From NCBI GenBank assembly GCA_030867875.1, contig JAOWCC010000577.1, positions 158,588,344 to 158,652,343 on the forward strand: DNA of 64,000 nucleotides. Reading direction: 5' to 3'. The stretch comes from Actinernus sp. WN-2022 (lineage: Eukaryota; Cnidaria; Anthozoa; Actiniaria; Actinernidae). A program made the translations under genes and the position numbers. Shown here piece after piece: positions 24,901 through 36,900 of the stretch. Positions within the stretch are counted from its first letter, which is position 1. The number at the start of each line of letters is the position of its first letter. Under the pieces are notes generated by a model, which searched no databases, had not been told where the DNA came from, and was given only the letters and a program-made list of their open reading frames with translations.

Positions 24901-27900
24901 CGCGAAATATGATTAGGTAGTCAATTTGCGGTCCATAACTTCATATAATAAATATCTTATTAACCTCATTTGCTGGATCCGTACCTCGTTTTCCCTCTTT
25001 TTATTACCCGCTCGTTTCGCGCTTGGGCGATAAAAAAGTGGGAAAATACTCGGTCCATAACTTATGGTACGGACCTCGCAGTCGGTTAATACTGAGAGGT
25101 ATCTTTATGTATCGCAAATTCTACATGAATATATTTAAAAGCGCTTCACAAGGGAGGACTTGTTATATACGGACTGCTGCAGTTACAATCATGAGATGTT
25201 GTTAGTTCCTCCTGAGAATACAGCCGGGCTGTTGTGCCGGGAGACTCTTTCTACCCTACTCTTTCACGAATTAGCACACCTGCAAAAGGTTCTTCTACGT
25301 CCCCCTCATAGAATAAAAGAGGCAGGAGACACGGTCAACGGCTTTACGTCCCTTTCCAATTGACTATGCCTTATGTCCTATTGACTATGCCTTATGTCCT
25401 ATTGACTATGCCTTATGTCCTATTGACTATGCCTTATGTCCTATTGACTATGCCTTATGTCCTATTGATTATGCCTTATGTCCTATTGACTATGCCTTAT
25501 GTCCTATTGACTATGCCTTATGTCCTATTGACTATGCCTTATGTCCTATTGACTATGCCTTATGTCCTATTGACTATGCCTTATGTCCTATTGACTATGC
25601 CTTATGTCCTATTGACTATGCCTTATGTCCTATTGACTATGCCTTATGTACTATTGACTATGCCTTATGTCCTATTGATTATGCCTTATGTCCTATTGAC
25701 TATGCCTTATGTCCTATTGACTATGCCTTATGTCCTATTGACTATGCCTTATGTCCTATTGACTATGCCTTATGTACTATTGACTATGCCTTATGTCCTA
25801 TTGATTATGCCTTATGTACTATGACCTATCCTATGAACTATTTCCGTGAAAATCTTTTTTGAGATTGGTGTACACATACATGTACGTGGCTACGACGGTA
25901 GTATTACATTGTGGGCGGTATTACATTGTGGGCGGTATTACGTTGTGGGCGGTATTACGTTGTGGGCGGTATTACGCTGTGGGTGGTATTACGCTGTGGG
26001 TGGTATTACGCTGTGGGTGGTTTTACGCTGTGGGTGGTTTTACGCTGTGGGTGGTTTTACGCTGTGGGTGGTATTACGCTGTGGGTGGTATTACGCTGTG
26101 GGTGGTTTTACGCTGTGGGTGGTATTACGTTGTGGGTGGTATTACGTTGTGGGTGGTATTCGGTGGATGCAGCCTACAGTTGTACAATGGTATTACATGC
26201 GTAGTCGTTTTCCTACAGCTTGGTCCCATATCTACAGTACTCTGCTTGAAGCTCAGTAGAAAAACTAAATCAATGTACCTATGATATTTCTGTAGTGAGA
26301 CCATGAGTGTGAGTAACTTCCAATATGTGCTGAAGATTATGATGCAGTATTATGAGAGCTACCTGGAAGACAAGCAGAATCCTGTTACATGGGGAAGGAG
26401 GTTAGTGAAGTGTTACCGTCAAGAAGCAGCAGCAGTTAACGTAAAGTAACGAGGGCCGTTACAATAAACCTGTTTTGTTGCAACAACAGTTACGAAGACC
26501 TCTATGCCTTGAGACGTGTATTAAAGTCGAAAATTCAGTTTCGCTTCTTGGATCACGTACAGTCTTGACTGAAAAATCCTTGAATTCAAAAATGTCATTG
26601 AAAAGACCTTCAAAAACTCATGAATAATTAATGAGCATTTTGTCCAATCAGATGAAGCAAATCAGTCACGTACATGCTCCTTTATACCTGATAAAATCTC
26701 ATCATTCTAAAAAGCCCGCGGAGGGATTTGAATTCTGTCCCAGAGGGAAACGGGGTTAATGATTGAGACAATGGATAAGCACCTTCCAACTCTTTGAATT
26801 TCTATTGATGTTTCAGCTTTCTTATTGAATTGCTAATTAGGATGAACGCTTTATATAAAGAATACTAATGAACATGAAATTTTATATGAAGTTTCATCCT
26901 AATTAATAATTCAGTGATAAAGACCCAAAGATAGCAAAAAGTACATGGAACATAAGGTACCTAGATAATAAATGTTCCACTAAATTTACTAATATCAGCA
27001 GACTACCGAGATACACGGATAATATTTTTAAAAGGAAGTTATCCAACTACCATTACTTGTTTACCGAGCCACTGTTTAGTTCCAATTATTAAACCAAACT
27101 CAAAGCCGTAAAATAATAAAAACGTGCTTTAAACTTACAAACATCCTCTTCGTATTTTGTGCCGGAGTCAAAAATTTAGAGTCTGCCGTCATGTCAGTCA
27201 CATCGCTTTCCAAGTCTTGAACTTTATTGATGTCAACCACGACACCAAATCCTTCAAGTGCAGGTTATTCTTGCCCTAGCTTGTTCTTTGCCATACAATG
27301 CTTTCAGCATTGCGAAACGCCGATTCAACTGGACAACATAGTATGGTAATTTCTTCATGTCATTCCCTTGAGATGTTCGTAATATCGCAAGCGGTGATTA
27401 CTCGAATATTTTGCATGGCGTCAGTGAATACAAAGGTTCAATGGTTCATAAAGCAACCATTATAAGTTTTTGAAGCCGTTTAATAAACTCGCAGCACGTG
27501 GTTTATCAGGTCTAAAACTGTCGGGCTGCGCCGTCGAGTTTTAAACCTTATAAAACACTGCTGCTCGTTTATTAAACAGTACTTGAATTTCAGAGTTACA
27601 ATGTAGCACAGTTTTCATCAATAAAATTACGAAAAATAAGATTCCAGTTTGATGGTTTCATGGTAGTTGCCAAACGTGATGATGTCTAGCAGCGTTGTAC
27701 GCACTATAGGTATTAGTACTTGAACTTTAAAAAATCCTTGAATTTTGGTTGGCTGAACGAACGAGTAATACAGTACCGCTCGAAACCCGTATTCTGTTTG
27801 CACCATTATACCGTAGCTCTATTGTTTTTGTACTGCTCGTTCTAAAGGTTAGGGTGTTTGTATTGTTGGGTAAGCCAATGCTGTGGCTCGTTTCGAGCGG

Positions 27901-30900
27901 TACAGCCCGGCTCGAACGAGCCCTGCACAACAACATTATTCTGCCTGTGTTGTCCATAGACTTCACTTTGCTGTACAGGCGTACAAGGAATTGCTGATGT
28001 ATGTCGTGTACATGGAAAGCTCCGAGGATGAGAATCTGCGAGGAAACGCTAAGGTTATCAAAGGTAAGGCTATTTGAAATCTTAATGAGGCATGGCAGAT
28101 CTTAATATGAGGTCTTCTCTTCAACTGAGAATGATAAACTGGTCAACAAAATACCGTTTCCGGAAATGCTGAGTGTGTTAATCTTGAAAACTGAGTGTTC
28201 TGATCGATCAGCCAGTTCTCGTGAAATGCTCATTATGTCATAATCCAGTGTGCGTACTGATTGCGCGCAAGTATGATGTCATGTGTAATAACAATTGTTC
28301 GGCGCGAGCTTCGTGTGCGTGAGGATTCTGATATGCCTTTTGCAGGAAACAGTCAAGTGCTGATATAATATATACTTCATTAACGAATGAATTGAGCTCG
28401 TGATCCCCATGGGAAAGCCGTTGCCATGGATGCCGGAGGACAAGCTATCTTTAATAACGCTGTTTTAGAAAGATCGACAATCGATTGGAGGTGGAAAATA
28501 GCATTTACAAACAGGTTTTTGCTAATAACACTACCGATCTCGTACAAGTGCCTTTAATATATGAATAGAGATTGTTGTACCACCCAGTACAACCACGTGA
28601 TTGCAAAAGGCCCGTTGAGTGCGTTTGGGTTTTCCGCGAGCAACCTAAAGGGTTTCCCGTGAGCAACCTAAAGGGTTTCCCGTGAGCAACCTAAAGGGTT
28701 TCCCGTGAGCAACCTAAAGGGTTTCCCGCGAGCAACCTAAAGGGTTTCCCGCGAGCAACCTAAAGGGTTTCCCGCGAGCAACCTAAAGGGTTTCCCGCGA
28801 GCAACCTAAAGGGTTTTCCGCGAGCAACCTAAAGGGCTTCCCGTGTTTGCATTGGTAGTACTCTGAAATGATAGTCAAACTGAAAACAAAAATTAGAAAA
28901 GATTCAATATTGTATGAGCAAGGTTGGGCAAACCCTGATCAACATTTACTGCAACAACATGACAATGAAATAAACAACTTTATTTACGTGCGTAGTCTTG
29001 TAGCTGACCGTAGAAAGGGTCTACTAATCGGGGACATGGATTTCTCGGTCCAGTTGTAATTTGGGTTGGTTTGTGCGGAGAGAGGAAAGTCGGAGAAGGC
29101 GGAGAAAAACCCTCTGAAGGGCGAGATACCAACAAAACTCAACTCACATTGTGTCGCCGTGTTGCGGGCGGAGGTGAGAGACAAAGCGTTTTTAAAACCA
29201 CTACGCTACCCCGGCTACCCTGGTGGTCATGAGACTTCTGCATTCAATGTATTACTAGTAATAAATCATCATTATTTCGTATTTCAGCTAATGTCTTTTA
29301 CATGGTGGAATACAGAGAAATCTTCATGCTTCTCATGAGGAAGTTTGACAAGTCCAAGCAATCCAAGTAAGCTTGTTTTACTCGAATCGATACTTCTTAT
29401 ACAGATCCATCTTCAGAATATTCGTAATTCTAATCTATGTCAATTTATCGCAGGGCTTATCTGCGGGACCTTGTTGAGACTTTCCACGTTTTCCTTAAGA
29501 TGTTGGAGCAGTACTGTTCAGGCAAAAGCCACGTCGTCATCCAGGTGCGAGCCACAGCAGCGTTAGGTGCATGCGCGGCAGCGCGCGCACATCACGCCAG
29601 AATTGCAGCTGACTGATTACCACAGACGCATTTACTCAGCGTTTAGTCTCATTCTGAAGTTAGATATTCCGAAATACAAGAGAAAAGGTACAGATGTCAA
29701 AACTTCAACGAGGCACAGAGTTGTTTAACATCAGCATAAGGCTAGCACTGCGTAGATGCGTCGATGTGTAGATGCGTCGACGTGTAGATGCGTCGATGGT
29801 CATCGCATACAGCGGTAATTTTCGAATACTGAAACTGCACACAGCGGTCAAACGTCTGCGCATGCGTCAAAAATCTTGCAACAACAACATATTCCAAAAC
29901 AAATTCAAAGCGAGCCGGCGGCGTCACTGTTCACACATCCGTTTTCAAACCTTGAGAACTTTTTTGGTAAATTACGAAAACATTTGGTAAACTCACAGTT
30001 TGAAGTTTGTTCAATTTCCCGTCGACTGTGAAAATACAAAGCTTAACTTTCACGTATTTTTCTTAACTTTTGGGGGTAGAAGTGCACTGTAATATGTTTT
30101 AAGGTAAACTTTGCGCGGGAAATTCGCGCGGCCGCCCACCGCGCAGACGTTTGACCACTGTGTGCTGAAACTGGAGGCTATATTTTCACCCATTGCGCGA
30201 GTCCGGTCACGATCGTGGGCTTACAAACGGCTGATAATTGAGCCTAAAGTGGAGAAATCTAATGAGCTAGACTTGTTACAGGGAGCCCACATCTAAGAGC
30301 GCTTTTGTTATTATTTATTATAATCTAGAGCTTTGGGCTTCCTGTAGCAACGGTTAATTTTTAAACTGATCAACGGTCAAATGTGATCTAGCGCCTTCAA
30401 GCAACACGATAACGCCCCACTGCTTTCCAGATAATAAAGCGCTCTTATATGGGGCTCCCTGTGCTTTTGTTGTTTGTTTTTCTTGGTTTATGTGTCACAT
30501 ATATGAGGAATATAATTTATTTGCATATTCATTTAAGCGATGTGCGTATTGTGCCTATATATGTGTACTTGTGTGTAAAGGAAGTGTTTTAATCAGGTAG
30601 CAAAACACTCACTGCCATGAGAATTGGAATGGGTTGAATGGAACAATTTGTTTTTTAATAAACCATGATAAACAGTTGTTCTGATTGATTTTATAATAAC
30701 CATTGACTATTTTCTCATGGGCTTTGACTCGATTGACTCTCGACCTCGTGTGACAATACGCATTCCGTTCGTGCAGCGATGTTGCATAGCGTTTCAAAAC
30801 TAAATGCAATTTGCAGTAATCGTTTGTTTGTTTTCAAGGTATGTGCTGGTAATCCCATTACATACAATTATTATATATTTTTACAACCGACAACATTCAC

Positions 30901-33900
30901 TCCTACTTTTCTTTTCATTCGTGACCTCCAGCAAAGGAAAAAGCAAAAAAGACGAAAAGTGTCCAAGAAGAAGACGTCAGGTATGGCTCAAATGAAACCT
31001 AATCCGTGGACCATAAATATACTTTTGTTCAAGAAGTGTCTCTTTATTCTTGGTTTGCATGTGACGTCAGGACGGCCATGCTGGTGGACGTTAAACAAAA
31101 GATTCTTGATTAGCGTCTCTTGTTCGTCCACCAGCATGTTTTTGTCTGTTGATTCTCCTGGGATTGATTGCAAACCATCAATAGCTAACATATAAACATG
31201 GCCTTCCTAAAAGGAACATTAGGTGATGAGATTAGCCTGTTTGATTATTATTGTTGTTGTTGTTATTATTATTGTTATTGTTGTTAGTATTATTACTGTT
31301 ATTTATATTTTTTTATGTGTCTCGTATAGCGATACTTCGTGTTGATAAACATTACAGTTGTTATGCTAATGTCATGCCAACCATGATTTCAAAAAGGGCG
31401 CTTTGTGTCAGGAACCAATGGATTTCTGGTTGGCACATTAATGACAATGGATGACCTGGCAATAAGTATCGCTATTGTCTCATGTGTTTATTTACATTAG
31501 ACTACTACCAGAATCTTTTTCGAATTCTTTGAAACTGACAATGGTCTAAATCTGATAAACAAAGAAGCAGCGCAAAATATTCTGGTAGTGGTCAACATAG
31601 CGCATACTGTCTATCGTATTTTCATATTTCCTATCAATGTAGAAACGACTAAATCATGCGCGTGTGGATGGGACTTAATGACTGAATGTTCTTTTATGAT
31701 TTGAACTATAAACTTCTTTCCCAAAAATAACAGAAGATGGACTTATAACTAATTACTTAACTGACTTGGTGTGATTTCAAATCTTGTTGTCATTGTTTTT
31801 CTTGTAGCTGCTCGATTAAATCTGACCCCGGAGCAAGCAGAAGAGAAGTGGCAGGCCCTGGCTTCTGACCTGTCTTCCTTGTTACAAGGCCACTTAGGAG
31901 ACATTGCCGACTCTGCCGTACCCTTCGATGCCGCCTCAGAAGTGCCCATTGATCAACAGAGGTGAGGAGGTGAAATGTGCTGTCTTAAACGTGTGCGTTT
32001 GGACGAGTTTCATGTGATCCTAAAGGCCCGTATACACGACAGAAAAAAATGGCACGGCTCCGATAAAAAGTAGAACAGTTCGGATAATTTCATTCGTGTA
32101 AACGATCCGTACCTTACTTTTACCCGTGCCAATTTTACCCGTTCTGGGACCATAGGTGCCTATGGTCCCGGAACGGAACGGATAAAACTGGGTACGGTAC
32201 CCGTGTTTTCAGTTCCTGTGCATCGTGCAATCGCTTTCAGGGCTCAAGCGTCCCTATATCTGCTATATATAGTTTCAAATGCCCTATAATCCCTATATTT
32301 TTTAACTAGATTACTAAAACTTATTAGCGGAACTCCTTTTAAGCTTGGAATTGGCCCTCAGAATATAATTCATCAATACACTCGTTATTTATCAATCAGA
32401 ATCCAGATATTTTGTTGAGCATATTATAATTTATTTTATTTGTGGGAAGATTAGAATGGATTTCGAACTGTGTTTGCAGGGCTTTCAATCAATTTTGGAG
32501 TAGTGAAAGTACCTATCTGTATTTGCTTTATTTCAATAGCCTAATCAGCAGTGACAGAGTAAGGCGGCAGAATTTTGACAAGTAGCCGGCGGAACACCGT
32601 CAGTTAAGCTAGCTTCTAATGAAACCTGTCTTTATGCTACCCGCGTCAGTTAACATTTTATTGATTGGTTCTCATTTGATGAAACAAAGAATATAATCAA
32701 CTGATTTTCTGTATGTGAATTCGATTAAAACTACTAATCGATCGAAAAGAACGTATTGAAATCATACGACAGCCGTGGGCTTTAAAAAAAACATTTATTT
32801 TGGTTTCCTGGTCCTGTAATGAACGTGATGTAAAAACCAGTAACCTCATTGGAAAATCATTAATATAGCAATGCTGCATGTTTTTTTTCGCAGGGTTAGT
32901 ACACTTTGCAGAATCCAGACGCACTTACAAGCTGGACAGCACGGAGACGCTGTAGCGCTACTGAGGGCTGCCAGGTAACAGCGTGGATGAAATGAGTGAA
33001 GTAGATTGAAAAATACATGTGAATTTTGTTGCCGATTATCGGCACACCAATTCAGTGAGAAGGAAGAATGATAGTTGATAATAATAATAACCAATCTGAA
33101 GCGAACAAGTCATTCGACAATCCGCCTGTAACCCTAGGAAGAATAATTTTCTTTTTAGGCGGAACACGAATTTCTGTGGAGCCTTCATTTCGAGAGAATA
33201 ATTATTATGAAATTGCAGGTGATTACTGACTAGTTACTTCAAGTTACTCACTTTTTAAACAGCGCTGTAAGGTGCGACCATCTTACTCATTATATATGGC
33301 GACTTGGTATTCACTTATATGGTATGCACTTGCTCTAAACAAAAAACCAAAGTGACTTTGTCCAATGTGTTTAACTACGCGGATTTCAAAAATGCAGCAG
33401 AAGTTGCGAAACCCTGGCGACCAACAACCCTGGTCAAAAGTCTTTGTGACACTAACCAAAAGATCTCAAGGGAAACGCTACTTCTATTGTGGTATTCTCT
33501 AATTACCACCAATATTCGATTAGTATTTCATTAGAACATGACCCCGTAGCCGTCACCCTAAAACAATGTTGAGATATTGGGGCATCATAACAATTTAAGC
33601 GACCTTGCTATTAAAAAAAACACTGAACTGGGGAGAGGGAGGGATCAATATTTGAGATGTCGTAAATTCTTTTAAACATTACCGAGTGTCCTAACGCTTT
33701 TGACCACACTTCGTGTTCAGGAACACATGCAGGTGACGTAAAACAAAGAAGACAAAAACTCGAAACAATGAACTACAGCAAAACAATACTCTGAAATACA
33801 AAGAACTCTAACCCAGAATACAATACATTCTGGTACACTAAGAAGGAGCCCAGTTAACGTAGTTATCGCCTATCGTATAACACAGCTAGATCTGTGTCAT

Positions 33901-36900
33901 TTCTGACTTGATGTAGCAGTAACAGTGCATGTATTGCTTTACTCTCAGGGATGTGTGGCCAAACGATGCATTCGGCGCTGCTGACGTTGAAGCTGAAGAC
34001 GAATTCATGTGTCTGCATGACATCTTCAAAATGGACGACCTGCCAGCAAGTAAGGGGACAACGTAATGTCCTAACGCTAGATTAGAACGGTTTTCGAGTA
34101 ATCAGGTGATTGCTTTCGAATTATATATGATTGCGTTTACTTTTCCTCGTGATTGGTTCAGTCTAGTAAAACCAATCGCGAATTACTTTAGTTCGTGATT
34201 GGTTCACTGGGTTTTTACTTGCTCAGGATTTGGTTATGACACTCAATCAAAAACAGCTCTATGTAACGGATGACTAGTTTATGTAAAACCAAGAGAGCAT
34301 ATTAAAGTATATTATAAAATAATTTAGATAGTACGCGCGTTCTGATTGGCTGATAGCCATGTTTTCATTAGCCAGTGCAAACATGGAAATGAGGTCACAC
34401 CCTAAGTGCTTCTTTTATCAAAATAATTATTTTATAAAAGAAATGAAACAGATTTTCCGTGTTTGCACAGGCTCGTGCAAACCTCGGGAAGTTTGTGAGA
34501 ATACTCGAGCAGGTACCAACACTCGACCTGCGGTCTCGTGTTTGTTCTGCTATCGAATTCTCCCAAACTTACTTCGGTTTGCATGAACCTGTGCAAACAG
34601 GGAAGATCTGTTTCGTTTCTTAAATAAAGAGCCCAGGAAATCTCGTAGTGTGTGGCGTGCGATGATAATGTCGAATAAAATATATTTTTATATAGTACCC
34701 GGAAGCAGTTGAAGCAAAGTGCGCGCGGCAACTAAAACATGGTGCGAAAATATTGGCCGTCAAAAACCGGCAACACATTTTTCGCGCCATTTTTAAAATT
34801 AATGTTGTCCACTTTGCTTCAACTGCTTCCGGAGATTCCCTCTCTTATACTCTCTTGGTAAAACCTAGTGTAGATCTGCATCGGCGGGGGAGTGAAACAC
34901 GAGTTTTGTCAACTAAGATAGATTAAGGTATGCTAACCGCCGTGGGATGCAAGTATAGCAGCTGATGTTTTGAGTGTTAGCCCTTCTTCAGAGCATCCAG
35001 TTGTTATTGTAACTGGTGCTTTGATCCAAACGGTCAAATAAGATCGATCACTATTAAATGTAACCTCTGTTGTGTTCAGGTGACACTCCACCCGCCGAAC
35101 ACGAAGGTGAAGCGGAAGAGGAAGAGATTGCAGCCGGTATGTTAACTAAGGGCGCGTTCGATTGACCGTATTCCGGAATAAGAATAGATTTTAATAGATG
35201 GAATAATCTCTCGAAATCACTGGTTCAGACATATTTTGCACTGTAAGCTACTAAAGTTTGCTGAAATATGATATTCAGGATACATTTTGTATTCCATGGA
35301 CTAAAAATTCCCGAAATAAGCGATTTGTAGTTATCATTCTGTGTATTCTTATTCCGGTATACGGTCAATCGAACGCACCCTAAAGCTTGTCTTATTACAG
35401 GCAGCACACACCCATAACTTATAGCAAAACAACTTCTGTACTGTTTACTTTCCTCTCTCCTTCCTCTCCTCCAGGGATCCCTCCCCACATATACACAAAC
35501 ACGCAGCAAAAATATGTCAATGTTGAAAATTCTGATGTTGTGTTTGTTTAAGAGCGTTCTGGTATATCGTGTTGTTTGTAATGTTGCAGAGGAGGAAGAG
35601 CTTCAAGCAGTCGTTACTCGAGAGACGGAGTTTGACTTCCAAAGCTTCATTAACAAGTAAGCTACTGATATTTGCATTGCATTTATGTGTTTCTCCAGAA
35701 GTGTGTACTCAAGGAGCGTGTTTGTAGCTGCTGTGCCTTCTAAAACTGAGTGGAATGCGTTCTTGTTGATTTTTTGAATAGGCTTTGAACCTTTGTAACA
35801 GAGGCACATGTTAAATGCATGTGATGACTGTACCGAGGTCATTATAGTATAACTGACCTTCATCAATAGTGTGAAACAATACGATAGAAACTCCTGTGGT
35901 CGACTTACAATCACGTTGAACAGCTTAGGATTTAACACCCCATCATCAATATCTATATCCTTAAATAGTTAGCCAAATAACATTTGGTCTCGAGAAGACC
36001 ATAAGAAAATTATATTTTTGCTTTTGACCAATATGAGAGCTAAATCTTGGAATAAGCGTGTCTAAGATTCCAACGAAGTTTGTATTGTCTATTTCTTTCA
36101 GACTGGCAAACCCTTCCATTTTACAGCCGTACTGTTGGCTTTTGAAGTTCTACCAGAAGAACAGCGCCAAGACTAACCATTATATTGTGAAGATGCTACA
36201 CAGGGTGGCTGTAGACTTGAAAATGGTCCCTATGCTGTTCCAGCTCTCTCTGTTTACGACCTTCAAGAACATCCTGCATGATTCTGCCGCCACACAGTAC
36301 AAAGTAAGCAGCTGAGTGTCTTTTGCACTGCATGTGATATCCACGCCTCGTTTAGCAGGCATCTCGTTTAGCAGGCACCTCGTTTAGCAGGCACCTCGTT
36401 TAGCAGGCACCTTGTTTAGCAGGCACCTTGTTTAGCAGGCACCTTGTTTAGCAGACATCTTGTTTAGCAGACACCTTGTTTAGCAGACACACTTAAAGGG
36501 AACCTCCACTGAAAAACAGTATTTGCTCTCAAATGTTTGTTATGGTGTATGACGTCGTACGATCCAAGATGGTGGCTCCCGGGAGCCAGGGGTGGCGCAC
36601 GCGCATTGGTTAAACACTTCGCCTCTCACCTCTTTGGCCCAGGTTCGATCCCCGGACGCGGCGCCATATGTAAGTTGAGTTTGTTGTTATCGCACCCTAG
36701 CCTAATTTAGCGCGTTGGTTTTTGTGGAGGAAGAAAAACTGGCGGACCCGGAGAAAAACCCTCGGTGGCTCCGAGGGTTTTTCTCCTGGTTTTCCAGTTT
36801 TTCTCCCTCTTCAAAAACCAACACGCTAAATTCCAATTCGATCTGTGGATTAGCCGGGTCCTGCTTTCATCAGGTCGTTTCAGGTCCAGTTAGAAATTCA

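Noticed and set aside
25360..25824. 154-codon frame MPYVLLT repeated
   Set aside because: Product of a 21 bp minisatellite in an intron; no start context, splice support or non-repeat sequence.
25846..26284. Three overlapping frames of 97-141 codons with [12 protein letters not shown] repeats
   Set aside because: All three come from one 17 bp minisatellite; reading in every frame is a property of the period.
27817..27847. 31 nt stretch (CGTAG acceptor, GTTAGG donor) that would bridge TIMELESS exons 16 and 17 in phase
   Set aside because: It lies inside a palindromic MITE, has a poor polypyrimidine tract and encodes a hydrophobic peptide unlike the family sequence.
28638..28847. Regularly spaced repeats resembling a CRISPR array
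   Set aside because: Units are directly adjacent with no unique spacers, the DNA is eukaryotic, and no cas genes exist here.
36600..36665. Possible tRNA gene (GGTTCGATCCCCGG)
   Set aside because: Has A and B box likenesses but no closed cloverleaf, and continues into a SINE body seen elsewhere in the window.
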